Origin: Paenibacillus sp. P25
GTDB lineage: Bacteria > Bacillota > Bacilli > Paenibacillales > NBRC-103111
Direction: 5' to 3'
Assembly: GCA_024704175.1 (NCBI GenBank)
Contig: CP085629.1
Span: 186,001-250,000, forward strand
Length of the DNA: 64,000 nucleotides
The notes beneath the pieces were generated by a model, which saw nothing but the letters and a program-made list of their open reading frames with translations, did no database searches and had not been told where the DNA came from. Both the position numbers and the translations under genes were made by a program. Positions 28,656 through 37,899 of the stretch are shown here, piece after piece. Within the stretch, counting starts at the first letter, position 1. Every line of letters begins with the position of its first letter.

Positions 28656-30075
28656 ATGAAACGATTGTACGGTAATAAAGTAAAGCTTGCAGTTTTTTTG
28701 CTGACAGCAGTAACCGCAATATCAACAGGTCGCGGGGCAAAGACGACGGAAGGCAACAAAAGCGTCGCGGGTGACAATGCGGGACAAGCCTCCGCTCAAA
28801 AGGTTGGGAACGTTGAGACGGTTGAGCTGACGGTGGCGGGAAGGCGCCCTGTCGGCGATTCGTACGGGATGGAGAACCTCGCGAAGGCTCGCGGAAAAAT
28901 TAAATCAAAAGTTGGAAAAGGAAGATTCGAAATACCGGCTGAAAGTGACTCCCGTTCTAAAACCGGATGATTTGAATCAATATATCATCTTCTCTTCGAA
29001 GTCCGGTAAAGCGCCTGATATCGCAGAAATCGGATACTCCAATATCGGTTGGCTGGCCGAAGGAAATTATGTCATGCAGTTGGACGATATGAAAAACCAG
29101 GGTGTTTTTAAAAACCTGATGCCTGGGTACTGGAACGCCGTTACATGGGACAAGCACATTTGGGGCGTCATTCAGGATACGGAGGCTAGAATGGTGTTCT
29201 TCTACAAGCCTCACTTGAAAAAGCTTGGCTGGACGGACGAGCAAATCGCTGCGCTACCTAAGAAGGTAGAGAACGGCGAGTTCACGATGCAGGACATGGC
29301 TGACGTCGCAAAGCAAGCGGTGGACCAAAAGCTCGTGAAGCACGGTTTTCTGCATAATAATGGCCCGCGTGACGTTGCAGCCTTCTATGTGAATAACGGT
29401 GTGCAAATGTACGACGAGGATAAAAAACAATATGTATTCGACAAAGCGAACGTGGTCGAAACGTTCAAAGAGGTCAAGCAATTGGTTGATACGGGCCTGC
29501 TTCCCGATTCGATGATGACTTACTCGGAGAAAGACCGGCTGAAAGAAATCGTCAACGGAACCGCGCTATTCGTAGGCGGCGGCATTTGGGAGGAAGCAAG
29601 GTTCAGGCAAAACGGCTACCACAATGAACTCGGCAACGTGACCAGCGAGTGGATTCAGCAAAACCTCGGCGTCATCCTGCTGCCTCCGAGCAAGAAAGGC
29701 GGCAAGCCGATCACCATGTCCAATCCTTATGTATACGTCGTCAGCAAGACGACGAAACATCCCGAGCTCGTGAAGCGGCCGCTTGTGGAAGTCAGCGCAC
29801 CGGAGTACCAGAAAAACCATGCCACGCAAAGCTCGCATATTCCTTTCACCAAAGAAGGTCAAGAGCTTGCGAAGGAAAGCGCATTTTTAAATTCGGTCAG
29901 CTACATGACCAATTATTCCAAATTCGTGCCGAATCACCCGGATGAGCCGAAATACGAGAAAATCCGCGCCGATGCGTTGAAAAACGTAGAAACAGGCACG
30001 ATGACACCGGAAAAAGCGGCAGAGTGGATGGAGCAGCAGATGAAGCTAGACCTGGGCAGCATCGTGGTGAAATAA
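28656..30075 (+). CDS. Extracellular solute-binding protein, one frameshift and altered lipobox
   Basis: About 473 residues. A hydrophobic signal segment (residues 8-25) leads to STGRGAKTT, where the expected lipobox Cys is Arg (CGC at 28731, one transition from TGC). The frame breaks near 28878, beyond which LNQKLEKEDSKYRLKVTPVL continues unbroken to DLGSIVVK. The body resembles UgpB/MalE-like binding proteins (APDIAEIGYSNIGWLAEGN). GAGGTGA precedes the ATG. It is followed by two permeases and an ATPase, so it is the ligand receptor of a complete importer. Without the Cys the protein would not be lipid-anchored as written. Confidence 0.82.
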
Positions 30076-30077
30076 AG

Positions 30078-30974
30078 ATGGTTTGGAGAAAAGTCAAAGA
30101 GCAGGGCTTTAACGCGATGTTATTGGTCCCATTTTTGTTCAATCAATATGTGCTTTTTTTGGCCACGGCGATTTTGGTTATTTTGATCGCATTCACGTCG
30201 ATGGACGCCTCCATGCACTGGAAGTTCAACGGTATCGTGAACTTCCGCAAGGCGCTCATCGACCCGAAAATCGGCCTCATTATGCTGAATACGATTATAT
30301 TCGTATGTATGACGCCGCTGTTCAAGGTCGTTTGGGGATTTATTATAGCCGTCACTACCACCTATTACATGGAGAACAAAACGGTCGGCTCCTGGTTCCG
30401 CACGATTTGGTCGCTGCCCCGGGTATCGCCGGGAGTCGTGGAAGCGATGCTCTGGACGTGGATTTTCAGCTCGAGCGAGTATGGCGTCCTGAACAGCTTG
30501 ATGCATATTCTCTACGGCTCGGCACCAGTCGCCTGGCTGGACAAGTACCCGCCGCTTATCAACATTTTGCTGGCTGGAGTCATGGGTTCGTCGCTTTCGA
30601 TGGTTATTCTGTCGTCTGCGATGCAGTCTATTAACAAATCGTATTTCTACGTGGCCAAAGTGGATGGAGCGTCCGAGTGGAGCATTCTGCGCAACCTGAT
30701 CGTACCGTTCCTGCGCTGGCCCATCATGTTTCTCGTCATTTGGCAAGGGTTGGCGCCGCTTACAAGCTACGAGTCGATTTTGCTGCTGACGGACGGAGGC
30801 CCGAATAGCCGTTCGGAAACCTGGGCGTTATATGCGTTTCATAAGGCGTTCTCCAGTCTGGATTTTGGATATGGTTCCGCTGTTTCGCTTTTCATTTTGC
30901 CTATTGTGTTTGTCGTTATATTTCTCGCCTATCGCGTGTTCGGCTTCCATAAGCTTATGAATGCAGCGAAGTAG
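30078..30974 (+). CDS. Sugar/glycerol-phosphate-type ABC transporter permease 1
   Basis: Intact CUT1-like permease of 298 residues. Membrane segments include VLFLATAILVILIAFTS and IGLIMLNTIIFVCMTPLF; the coupling loop is INKSYFYVAKVDGASEWSILRNLIVP and the late motif LLLTDGGPNSRSETWALYAF. The ATG lies 3 bases after the binding-protein stop, so translation is coupled although the local ribosome site is weak. Partner of 31016 and the ATPase at 31920. Confidence 0.88.
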   Translation: MVWRKVKEQGFNAMLLVPFLFNQYVLFLATAILVILIAFTSMDASMHWKFNGIVNFRKALIDPKIGLIMLNTIIFVCMTPLFKVVWGFIIAVTTTYYMENKTVGSWFRTIWSLPRVSPGVVEAMLWTWIFSSSEYGVLNSLMHILYGSAPVAWLDKYPPLINILLAGVMGSSLSMVILSSAMQSINKSYFYVAKVDGASEWSILRNLIVPFLRWPIMFLVIWQGLAPLTSYESILLLTDGGPNSRSETWALYAFHKAFSSLDFGYGSAVSLFILPIVFVVIFLAYRVFGFHKLMNAAK

Positions 30975-31015
30975 GGGAAACGCGATTCCAGGAAGAAAGG
31001 AGACACCCTGAAGAA

Positions 31016-31908
31016 ATGGAAATGATCAAACAAATGCAAGCAGGGCGCGGCCAAGCATATCCGATGCAGCGGAGGCTGGGGCGGATAAAACAGTCTTTGC
31101 CCAACATCCTGTCTATCGCTCTAATGACGGTAACGTCGGTACCGCTCGTATTGCTATACGTATGGATCGTGCTCATTTCGTTCAGCGACGAATTGATTGG
31201 AGGTATTTTTCCGAAGTCCTTTTCGCTGCAGAACTGGAGCTTCCTATGGTCGCCGAACCTTGTGATGGACGGTGCGGTCTATCCGAATGTATGGAGCATG
31301 TTCGGTAGTACACTAACGATTGCGTTAGGTACATCGGTCGTAGAGGTGGCGGGAAGTCTGATGGCCGGTTATGTATTGTCGCGTGGAAACTTTCCGGGAA
31401 GCAAGTTCTTGCTTCAGTCCACTTTGCTGACGCATGCTTTTCCGGCGATAACCGGCATGATTGCAGCATTTTACATTTTGAACGCCGTCGGACTTGTAAA
31501 CACGTTGACCGGAATCATTTTGCTCAAGGCGTTCGCAGGCATGGGCATGTCGACATGGATCATCAAAGGATTTTTCGACGAAGTTCCGAAGCATCTTGAA
31601 TGGGCGTCCAGCGTGGACGGCAGCGACCGATTTCAAACGTTTATCCAGGTATATCTTCCGAATGTATGGCCGGGTGTCGTCGCCATTTCGCTATTTGCGT
31701 TTCTGAGCGGCTGGGGGAATACGTCATGGTTTCGGTATTTCTGTTTGATGACAGTACCAATACGCTTCCGATGATTTTGCACAGCCTGTTCGTAGAGGAA
31801 TTTCACGGCAACTACGGCATCGTCATGGCACTCGCTGTTTTTTATATGCTGCCTTGTCTCATATTGTATTTTTTCTCCCAACAGGCTCTCATGAAGATGA
31901 AAATGTAG
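31016..31908 (+). CDS. Sugar/glycerol-phosphate-type ABC transporter permease 2, one frameshift
   Basis: About 297 residues. Segments SIALMTVTSVPLVLLYVWIV and AGSLMAGYVLSRGNF, and coupling loop KHLEWASSVDGSDRFQTFIQ. The frame breaks at a run of five G (31713-31717); with six G the protein reads on from LSGWG to EYVMVSVFLFDDSTNTLPM and ends FFSQQALMKMKM at 31908. The homopolymer position points to a sequencing indel. Eleven bases separate it from the ATPase start. Confidence 0.85.
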
Positions 31909-31919
31909 AGGTGACCTCG

Positions 31920-33080
31920 ATGCGAGTGGAACTCCGTAATGTTAGCAAAACTTATGATAACGAAGCCCCTTCGGTCAAGGGGTTGAATGTAAGCGTCGGG
32001 GACGGCGAATTAGTCACGATCCTGGGTCCCAGCGGCTGTGGCAAATCGACAAGCCTGCTGATGATCGCGGGCATTTATCCGGTATCCGAAGGAGAGATTT
32101 ATTTTAACGGCAAGCCAATGAACGGCGTGCAGCCGAAAGAGCGAAATCTCGGCATGGTATTTCAGCACTCCGCATTGTATCCGAATATGAATGTGCAGGA
32201 TAATATCGCGTTTCCGCTCAAAAACCAGGGCGTGCCGCGCAAAGAAAGGCTGCAGCGGGCTGCGGAAGCGGCGAAACGAGTGCATATGCACAATTATTTA
32301 ACACGCAAACCGAGCCAGCTTTCCGGCGGACAGCAGCGGCGGGTGGCCATTGCCAGAGCGATAGTCAAAAATCCGAGCCTTCTGCTTCTCGATGAACCGC
32401 TCTCCAGCCTCGACGCCAATTTGCGTATCAACATGCGCGAAGAAATTCGCCGGCTGCAAAAGGAACTTGGCATCACCGCCGTTATGGTGACACACGATCA
32501 GGAAGAAGCTTTATCGATGTCGGATAAAATCGCGGTCATGAACGGCGGTGTGCTGCAGCAGTTCGGTACGCCGCAAGAGCTTTATAATGCTCCGGCGAAC
32601 TGGTTTGTCGCCCGCTTCCTCGGCATGCCTAACATGAACGAATTGGAGTGCGTATGGGAGACGGCGGGACAAAGCTTACGGTTGACGGAAACCGGACACG
32701 TGGTCCCGCTACCGTATGGAGCGATGGAAGGGGCGAATGGAGTACACAGGGAACAGCACATCCGCTGGGCGTTCCGACCGCATCAGGTCAAAATCCATGC
32801 GGCGGAGCCGGTTTCCCCTGAACCGAATTTTTCGGGAAAAGTGGTGCTTACCGAGTATACCGGAAGAGAAAATCTGGTCCATATCGCGATAGGCAATTCG
32901 ATCGTCAAAGGAGTCGCGGATGTGGGGTTGCAGGTGTATAAAGGACAGACGGTGTGGTTTCAAGTCGGAGGAAACTTATACCTGTTTGAGTTTGATTCGG
33001 GGCTTAGTCTCTGCTCGCTTAAAGGTTGGGACGACCAGCCCGAACGGGAACCGAACCGGGAAAGAGCCGCTATTGTATAA
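31920..33080 (+). CDS. ABC transporter ATPase (MsmK/UgpC-like)
   Basis: Intact 386-residue ATPase that powers the importer from the cytoplasmic face. Walker A is GPSGCGKST (about residues 37-45), Q-loop VFQHSALYP, signature LSGGQQRRVAIARAI, Walker B LLLLDEPLSSLD and switch His in VMVTHDQEEAL. The C-terminal MOI/TOBE-type regulatory domain (about 240-386) includes WAFRPHQVKIH and LTEYTGRENLVHIA. ATG 31920 is chosen over an upstream frame start at 31854 because GAGGTGA lies 5 bases before it. It may also serve the other importers in this window, which lack an ATPase. Confidence 0.93.
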   Translation: MRVELRNVSKTYDNEAPSVKGLNVSVGDGELVTILGPSGCGKSTSLLMIAGIYPVSEGEIYFNGKPMNGVQPKERNLGMVFQHSALYPNMNVQDNIAFPLKNQGVPRKERLQRAAEAAKRVHMHNYLTRKPSQLSGGQQRRVAIARAIVKNPSLLLLDEPLSSLDANLRINMREEIRRLQKELGITAVMVTHDQEEALSMSDKIAVMNGGVLQQFGTPQELYNAPANWFVARFLGMPNMNELECVWETAGQSLRLTETGHVVPLPYGAMEGANGVHREQHIRWAFRPHQVKIHAAEPVSPEPNFSGKVVLTEYTGRENLVHIAIGNSIVKGVADVGLQVYKGQTVWFQVGGNLYLFEFDSGLSLCSLKGWDDQPEREPNRERAAIV

Positions 33081-33081
33081 A

Positions 33082-33935
33082 ATGATCGTTCATCTTGGCA
33101 TTCGATGGATTATAACAGATCTGGACGGCACCTTATTGAATTCCAAGCAGCAAATTTCCGACAAGCTAATGAAACGAATTCAACAATATATGAGGCGGGG
33201 AGGCCACTTTTCATTGGCCACCGGACGAACTTTATCAGGCGTGCTCCCCATTATTCGTGCCCTTAACCTGGCCTCGCCGCTCATTTTGTATAATGGCGCC
33301 AAAATTTACGATCCGGTCGAAGGCCGTTATCTCGTCGAACACGCGCGCCCTCCGAGGCGGCTGAAGCGGCACTGAATATCTACAAGACTGTTGGCAAAGA
33401 GCTCGGCCTGGATTTGCTTGTGTTTGGCGGAGAGCGCGTCTTTAGTCCGGAATATTCGGATGCCGTCGTCCAACATGCGAATAAGGATCAAATTAACATC
33501 GACCATCGTCCTTTCGAATACTTCTATGCGATGCCGGGCGGCATCAGTAAAATGATGCTGATCGGGCCTCCCGATCGGATCCGGCTCTTTCAGCAGGAAG
33601 CGACCGCCCTTAATACCGTGCAATCCGAACCGACGTATTTGGAAATATTACCTCCGAATGTCAATAAAGGAACCGCTTTGCTCCGTCTCATTGAACTGGT
33701 TGGCGCAGAGCCGGACCAATTCGCGGCGGTCGGAGATAACTTGAATGATCTCGAGATGGTGGGAATGTTGCGCCACGGCGTCGCTGTCCGGAATGCCCAC
33801 CCTCGGCTGAAGGAAGCTGCATCCTGGGTGACGAACCGGACGAATGACGAGGATGCGCCGCTGGAAGTGATCGAGTATGCATTAGGAGGGAGAAATTTGC
33901 ATGGATCTTCTGTTTTTAGGGACGAGCGCCGCTGA
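33082..33935 (+). CDS. HAD-superfamily (Cof-type) phosphatase, one frameshift
   Basis: About 283 residues. Motif I is ITDLDGTLLNSKQQ (nucleophile Asp and acid/base Asp), motif II SLATGRT, and motif IV AAVGDNLNDLEMV. The frame breaks near 33345, after LVEHA, and continues as PSEAAEAALNIYKTVG. It overlaps the next gene start at 33901. In this cluster it may dephosphorylate a sugar or polyol phosphate derived from the imported compound. ATG lies 2 bases after the ATPase stop. Confidence 0.82.
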
Positions 33936-34519
33936 AGCGATTCCCGCCTATTATTGCCGCTGTGGCTTTTGCTAAGCGACCCGGTCGGCTGGCGGCCGCA
34001 ATATCCGCAGACCGATCTTCGTTTCGGATCGACGCGCGCCATCAATTTGTTCCGTTTCGTCATTTCGAGCCGTTTAAAGCGGGAGAGCTGAGCGTCACTA
34101 CGGTAAAGGGAACCATCACGCGCATGGGGCCGATGGGCTTACGGCCAATTATTTGATTCGGCGCAGGACGGCAGGTAGCTTTTGTATGCCAGCGACACCA
34201 GGTGCTATGGGCGAGAAACGTGGGATTTTCTAAACGGCAAGCGAGCGGATATTGTGCTCATGGAATGCACATTTAGCGGACGGGACACCGATATGTACGT
34301 CGATCTGAACTTAGACATGAAGAACTTTTTGCTAATGCTGGACAACATGCGGGAAATCGGATTTATTGACTCCCGTACGCAAATTTTCGCCAAGCATATC
34401 AGCCATAAATTCGCTTTGCTGCATGAAGATATGCAGCGTGCGTTCACGAAAGCGGTGACCGTGTAACGGTTGCTTACGATGAGCTGCGGCTGGATCAACT
34501 CATGTACATGGAGGTATGA
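33901..34519 (+). pseudogene. Metallo-beta-lactamase-fold hydrolase (PhnP-like), internal deletion and frame breaks
   Basis: Begins MDLLFLGTSAAEAIPAYYC behind GGAGGG. Later pieces in other frames read SSFRIDARHQF, then FKAGELSVTTVKG, YASDTRCYGRETWDFLNG, ADIVLMECTFSGRD and QIFAKHISHKFALLHEDMQ. The stretch that should hold the zinc-binding HxHxDH motif, between DARHQF and the FKAGEL block, is missing, a loss of roughly 100 residues. So this gene is truly inactivated, not only frame-shifted. Family is the MBL-fold group related to PhnP cyclic phosphodiesterases. Confidence 0.7.
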
Positions 34520-34523
34520 GCAA

Positions 34524-35276
34524 ATGAGGAAAATGCTTGATCCATCAAAGGGGGCGTATATCGGCGGCCATAGAGGGGCTGCTCGATATTATCCTGAGAA
34601 TACGATGTTATCGTTTGAGAAGGCGTTGGAAATGGGAGCGGATCTTATTGAGCTTGACGTTCATCTTAGTAAAGACGGCATTCCGGTCATTATACATAAC
34701 CACACTTTGGACGAAACAACCGACGGCAAAGGAAGAGTGAACGATTACACAGTCGAGCAATTAAAGCGATTGGATGCGGGAAGCTGGTTCTCCGAGCAAT
34801 ATGCCGGCTTGCAAATTCCGACCCTGGAAGAAGTTCTGCTTTGGGCAAAAGGGGAAATATGGGTAAGCATCGAACTGAAGCAAACCCCGTGGCATTACGA
34901 AGGGTTGGAAGAGAAGGTCGTGCAGGTGATCGAAAGAACGGGCATGGTCGAACAAGTCCAGGTGATGTCCAGCGACCATCTTGCCGTTAAAAAAACGACC
35001 GATTTGAACGGTGAATTGATGGCGAGCATGATCTATCACTGTAAATTGCTTGACCCTGTGAAAAACGCCAAAGAAATCGGCGCCCGCATCTTAAACGCAT
35101 CTTGGCACCATCTTTCTGAAGACGTCGTCGACAAGGCGCATCAAGCGGGATTATTGGTATGCGGGGGCCTGAATAATGATCCGGATATTTGGATCATGAT
35201 GCAGGAATGGGGCGTCGATATGGTGGATACGGATGTACCGGACGTGCTTAAGAAGGTTACCAGGCTGCACGTTTGA
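34524..35276 (+). CDS. ugpQ: Glycerophosphodiester phosphodiesterase
   Basis: Intact cytoplasmic GDPD of 250 residues. Catalytic motifs are present: GGHRGAARYYPENT (catalytic His, Arg and metal-binding Glu), LIELDVHLSKDGIPVIIHN (metal ligands and second His), and VSIELK later. It hydrolyses glycerophosphodiesters to glycerol 3-phosphate and an alcohol. ATG 34524 follows GGAGGT by 8 bases; an in-frame start at 34470 lacks a good site. It closes a cluster with an importer and two other phosphatase-type genes, suggesting uptake and hydrolysis of glycerophosphodiesters. The gene symbol is by role, not by proven orthology. Confidence 0.88.
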   Translation: MRKMLDPSKGAYIGGHRGAARYYPENTMLSFEKALEMGADLIELDVHLSKDGIPVIIHNHTLDETTDGKGRVNDYTVEQLKRLDAGSWFSEQYAGLQIPTLEEVLLWAKGEIWVSIELKQTPWHYEGLEEKVVQVIERTGMVEQVQVMSSDHLAVKKTTDLNGELMASMIYHCKLLDPVKNAKEIGARILNASWHHLSEDVVDKAHQAGLLVCGGLNNDPDIWIMMQEWGVDMVDTDVPDVLKKVTRLHV

Positions 35277-35304
35277 ACAGATTTAGGATTAAGGAGTGAT
35301 AAAC

Positions 35305-35963
35305 ATGTCTAACTCATTGCCGTCCATGGACATATTTCCGAGTTCCGCCCCCCGGTATCCCAATGTTTGGTTTTACATGGAGCAATCCTTGTGCTCGTCT
35401 TATGATGGAGCCGTAAAGCTGCTTTTGAACGAGCTTGAGGATTGTACGGGTATGGCCAATGATTTCGGGTATTTCCACAACGCCGAAGGCTGCGACGCCT
35501 TCGCCCAGCGAAGAGGCCTGCGACCTATCCGTTTAGGGCCAGACATACACGCAGTCACGACCATTCGATGCACATTCGTTTTTATTTGGCTCCGCTCAGA
35601 AACCGGCCGACGACGATGATCGAAGGAAAATCTTATTACCAAATTGCAGCCAGCGTCCATTACGAGGTGGATCGGCCCAGACGTTTACATTCCTACGTCG
35701 ACGAATGCCCTCTATGCGGCTGTACAGGTGAATACTCCGCGTACATGGGTGCCGCGCACAAGGATAAAAATGAGAAGGTGCACGATCCTTTAGGAGTAGA
35801 AATCTTATTATACGGCACAATAAGAGGCGAAAAAATTATCGCTTTCGAAGGCGTAAATTCCTTGCAGCAAAAATATGCAATGAACCTGCGCGTCATCAAA
35901 CCTTTTCGCGATGACATGAACACAGCCAACTTGGGATTGGTGATTGTGAACAAAGTGCTATAG
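35305..35963 (+). CDS. Unrecognised protein with CPLC motif, one frameshift
   Basis: About 219 residues after repair. AAGGAG precedes the ATG. The first part, MSNSLPSMDIFPSSAPRYPN, to RRGLRPIRLGPD, breaks near 35545 and continues from SMHIRFYLAPLRNRPTTMIE. The second part has a DECPLCGCTGEY cysteine cluster and ends LGLVIVNKVL. No signal peptide or membrane segment. It is the last gene of the glycerophosphodiester cluster. I do not recognise the family. Confidence 0.55.
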
Positions 35964-36516
35964 GAATAAAGTAGACGATCCGGATGAAGGAGCGCCACTT
36001 GTCTTTGCATTTTGGATAAAACAAATAGAACAAGTTGTTTTCAGACCAGAAATTACTGATGATATGATGGACTTGTTTGAAGACAAATCAACGGTAAGGG
36101 ACCAACTGCTTCGCAAGACTCTTTCTGGAAAAACGGATCCATGGATTGACAGAAAAGGTGGTATTGAAGAGGTGGTTCTGGATTTCGATGTCCCGTACTC
36201 GGAAGATACCGTCTTCTTGCTGAAGCCATTGCGACTGTTCTTTGTTTTTTTGCTTTTGGCATCGTAACGATCATATGCCAGTTGTGTATCCAGCTCTGCT
36301 TGGAGTGCTTCTTCAAGCAGATCTTTAAAAAGTTTTTTCAAAGTCGATTGGATGTGCTCAACTGATTGAAAATTATGTTCTTTTACAAATTCACGCAAAT
36401 CCTTCTTGGTCCAAAACTTCTCGATCATGTTTTCTTACCTCCACCGGTCTTCTATGATAAACAGTATGTCCAATTTATCCTGGTTTAAGAGGTTACACGA
36501 TTTATTTTACAGACCC
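35960..36516 (-). mobile_element. Truncated IS256-family element
   Basis: The outer end near 36516 reads, on the minus strand, GGGGTCTGTAAAATAAATC, an IS256-type terminal repeat. After it comes a GGAGGT ribosome site and the transposase start at 36428. The element loses IS256 character near 36190, so the rest of the transposase and the other end are missing. Its outer end abuts the copy of a dispersed repeat at 36519, suggesting insertion into that repeat. Confidence 0.65.
36190..36428 (-). pseudogene. IS256-family transposase, N-terminal fragment
   Basis: About 80 residues read MIEKFWTKKDLREFVKEHN, then LKKLFKDLLEEALQAELDTQ, YDRYDAKSKKTKNSRNGFSK and KTVSSEYG, the N-terminal DNA-binding part of mutator-type transposases. 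The catalytic DDE region is absent. Past about 36190 the frame stays open (to 35958) but no longer resembles a transposase; the opposite strand is also open there, so that 230-bp stretch is unresolved. Confidence 0.75.
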
Positions 36517-36518
36517 CA

Positions 36519-36643
36519 CTAATCGCCGCGTAAATGGCGTTTTTTTTTGTTTTATAGGATAAAGTTCTTGTCAAAACCAAATGACAAGAACTTATCCCAT
36601 TCCCAAAATTGACAAGAACATTATCTCATTCCCGACAGATCAC
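36519..36643 (+). repeat. Dispersed palindromic repeat, copy 1 (left part lost)
   Basis: Contains GCCGCGTAAATGGCG with a T run, then an inverted pair of the 20-base unit (rev GGATAAAGTTCTTGTCA; fwd TGACAAGAACTTATCCCATT) and a further forward unit at 36609-36635. It matches copies at 53955 and 63645 base for base over most of its length. The part to its left is replaced by the IS256 end. Confidence 0.8.
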
Positions 36644-37120
36644 GTGTGATGAAGAGGGGCGTAAAAAAGCTGCCGACAACCGTGTCTTTCGCATTAAGCT
36701 GATATGAACGAGGCGGTCAATGCCCCATTTTCTGGGAGGTTTTTTTCTTGTCCTTATCATTCTCCTTTTTCAGGCAGTGACCTAAAAATCCCCTTTCTCG
36801 AAGTGTTTGTCAAGGACGGCGTCTTTGCGTCCTTGACAAACGAACGGAGAGAAAGGATACAATACCAAACTGAAAAAAGTTCATTAAAATCTTGGCACGA
36901 AGGCAAAAGTGTTGACGGTGGTTAACAGTCTGATATGCACGGGTTGGGTACCGCATTTCAATCCATCCGTCGCGGAGTCGCCTCGGACCAACGGCGCACA
37001 TCCGGTGATCAAACCATACCTAGTGCATAGCTTAACTTGAGGGTTCTCCTTACCGGGAATTTTGCCTCCGAGCCAAAACTTCAAGCTTCTCCTTTAAATC
37101 AATGCGCTTTTACGTGTGAC
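36644..37120. other. Gene-free stretch with one perfect hairpin
   Basis: No gene I can support. A perfect 14-bp stem lies at 36805-36818 with 36828-36841 (GTTTGTCAAGGACG) around a 9-base loop. No T run follows, so it is not a standard terminator. It may be an end of a lost element. Confidence 0.4.
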
Positions 37121-37432
37121 CTAAGTTGCTGCATTAGTCTCCGATTGCTTTTTTTCAATTTCACACCCAATGGCCCAAATGAACCCCATGCGTTCCATGG
37201 CAACAGCAACAGCGGCCTTCTTTCCGGCACTTCCTCGAGAAGTTATTTGCTGATATTTTTTATGCAAACGATGCTGAGCTTTCCAAGCAATGCGCTTGGC
37301 CTCAGGGTCTTGTCCTTCCTGGCGAGTAATGAGAGGTGCGTGTGAACCAACTGTACAGAATATTGATAAACGTACATCCGGATACAAGCCGCCAGGAGGC
37401 GCTTCAGTCGGCTCCGAAGGTAATCGCTCCAT
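37121..37432 (-). pseudogene. IS110-family transposase, C-terminal fragment
   Basis: Minus-strand frame reads LITRQEGQDPEAKRIAWKAQ, then HRLHKKYQQITSRG and MERMGFIWAIGCEIE, the conserved C-terminal end of IS110/IS116/IS902 transposases (QEGQ, AWKAQHRLHKRY, GFIWAI). Upstream residues (LPSEPTEAPPGGLYPD) are only partly in register. The N-terminal DEDD domain is missing, so the element is dead. Confidence 0.7.
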
Positions 37433-37539
37433 GCTGGATCGCGCTTTAGCGCCGGAGCGACTGCTTCTTATGTGTTAATGAAGTGGCACATGCCACAGGA
37501 TAGCATTGGAAAAACTCAGGTGAGTGGTACGGACAGGCT

Positions 37540-37575
37540 CAAGCTGCAAATCCAGCTTGGGCTTGTTTTATTTAA
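37540..37575 (+). terminator. Terminator-like hairpin in a gene-free stretch
   Basis: CAAGCTG at 37540-37546 pairs with CAGCTTG at 37553-37559, followed by GGCTTGTTTTATTT. It lies in a gap (37433-37895) that otherwise shows only AT-rich promoter-like DNA before the mannanase gene. Confidence 0.45.
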
Positions 37576-37827
37576 GCTTAGGCCGGAGCCGAGAGTAAGT
37601 TGAAAAGAGATTAGCCATAAGCTTCCGAGATATCTGTCGGGGCGAATACATACTGATGAAGAGGCATACCGACTTCGTATTTGTGCGGCTAACGTTTCTG
37701 GATACAGGATAATTTTTTATTGATTATGCTAACTTTACAACATGATTTTGGTTTTTTATAAAGATACATGACGAAAAAGAAAAAAATACGGCGAATTTCA
37801 AAGGAAAATATGGCTTGCGATTTGTTT

Positions 37828-37841
37828 TGAAAACGGTTACC
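37828..37841. promoter_or_regulatory. LacI/cre-like site upstream of mannanase gene
   Basis: TGAAAACGGTTACC matches the cre consensus at all but the last position and lies 58 bases before the mannanase start. Catabolite control or control by the LacI protein at 39577 are both possible. Confidence 0.5.
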
Positions 37842-37899
37842 ATTCATCGTGTAGGATGTATTGGAAATTATGTTAGCCTAATAAAGGGGTGAGTGTGTG

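Noticed and set aside
30120..30746. 208-codon minus-strand frame
   Set aside because: Opposite a conserved permease with membrane segments and coupling loop; charged and low-complexity, not a protein-like pattern.
36805..36841. Perfect 14-bp hairpin taken at first for a terminator
   Set aside because: No T run follows and no gene ends nearby; kept only as an unexplained hairpin.
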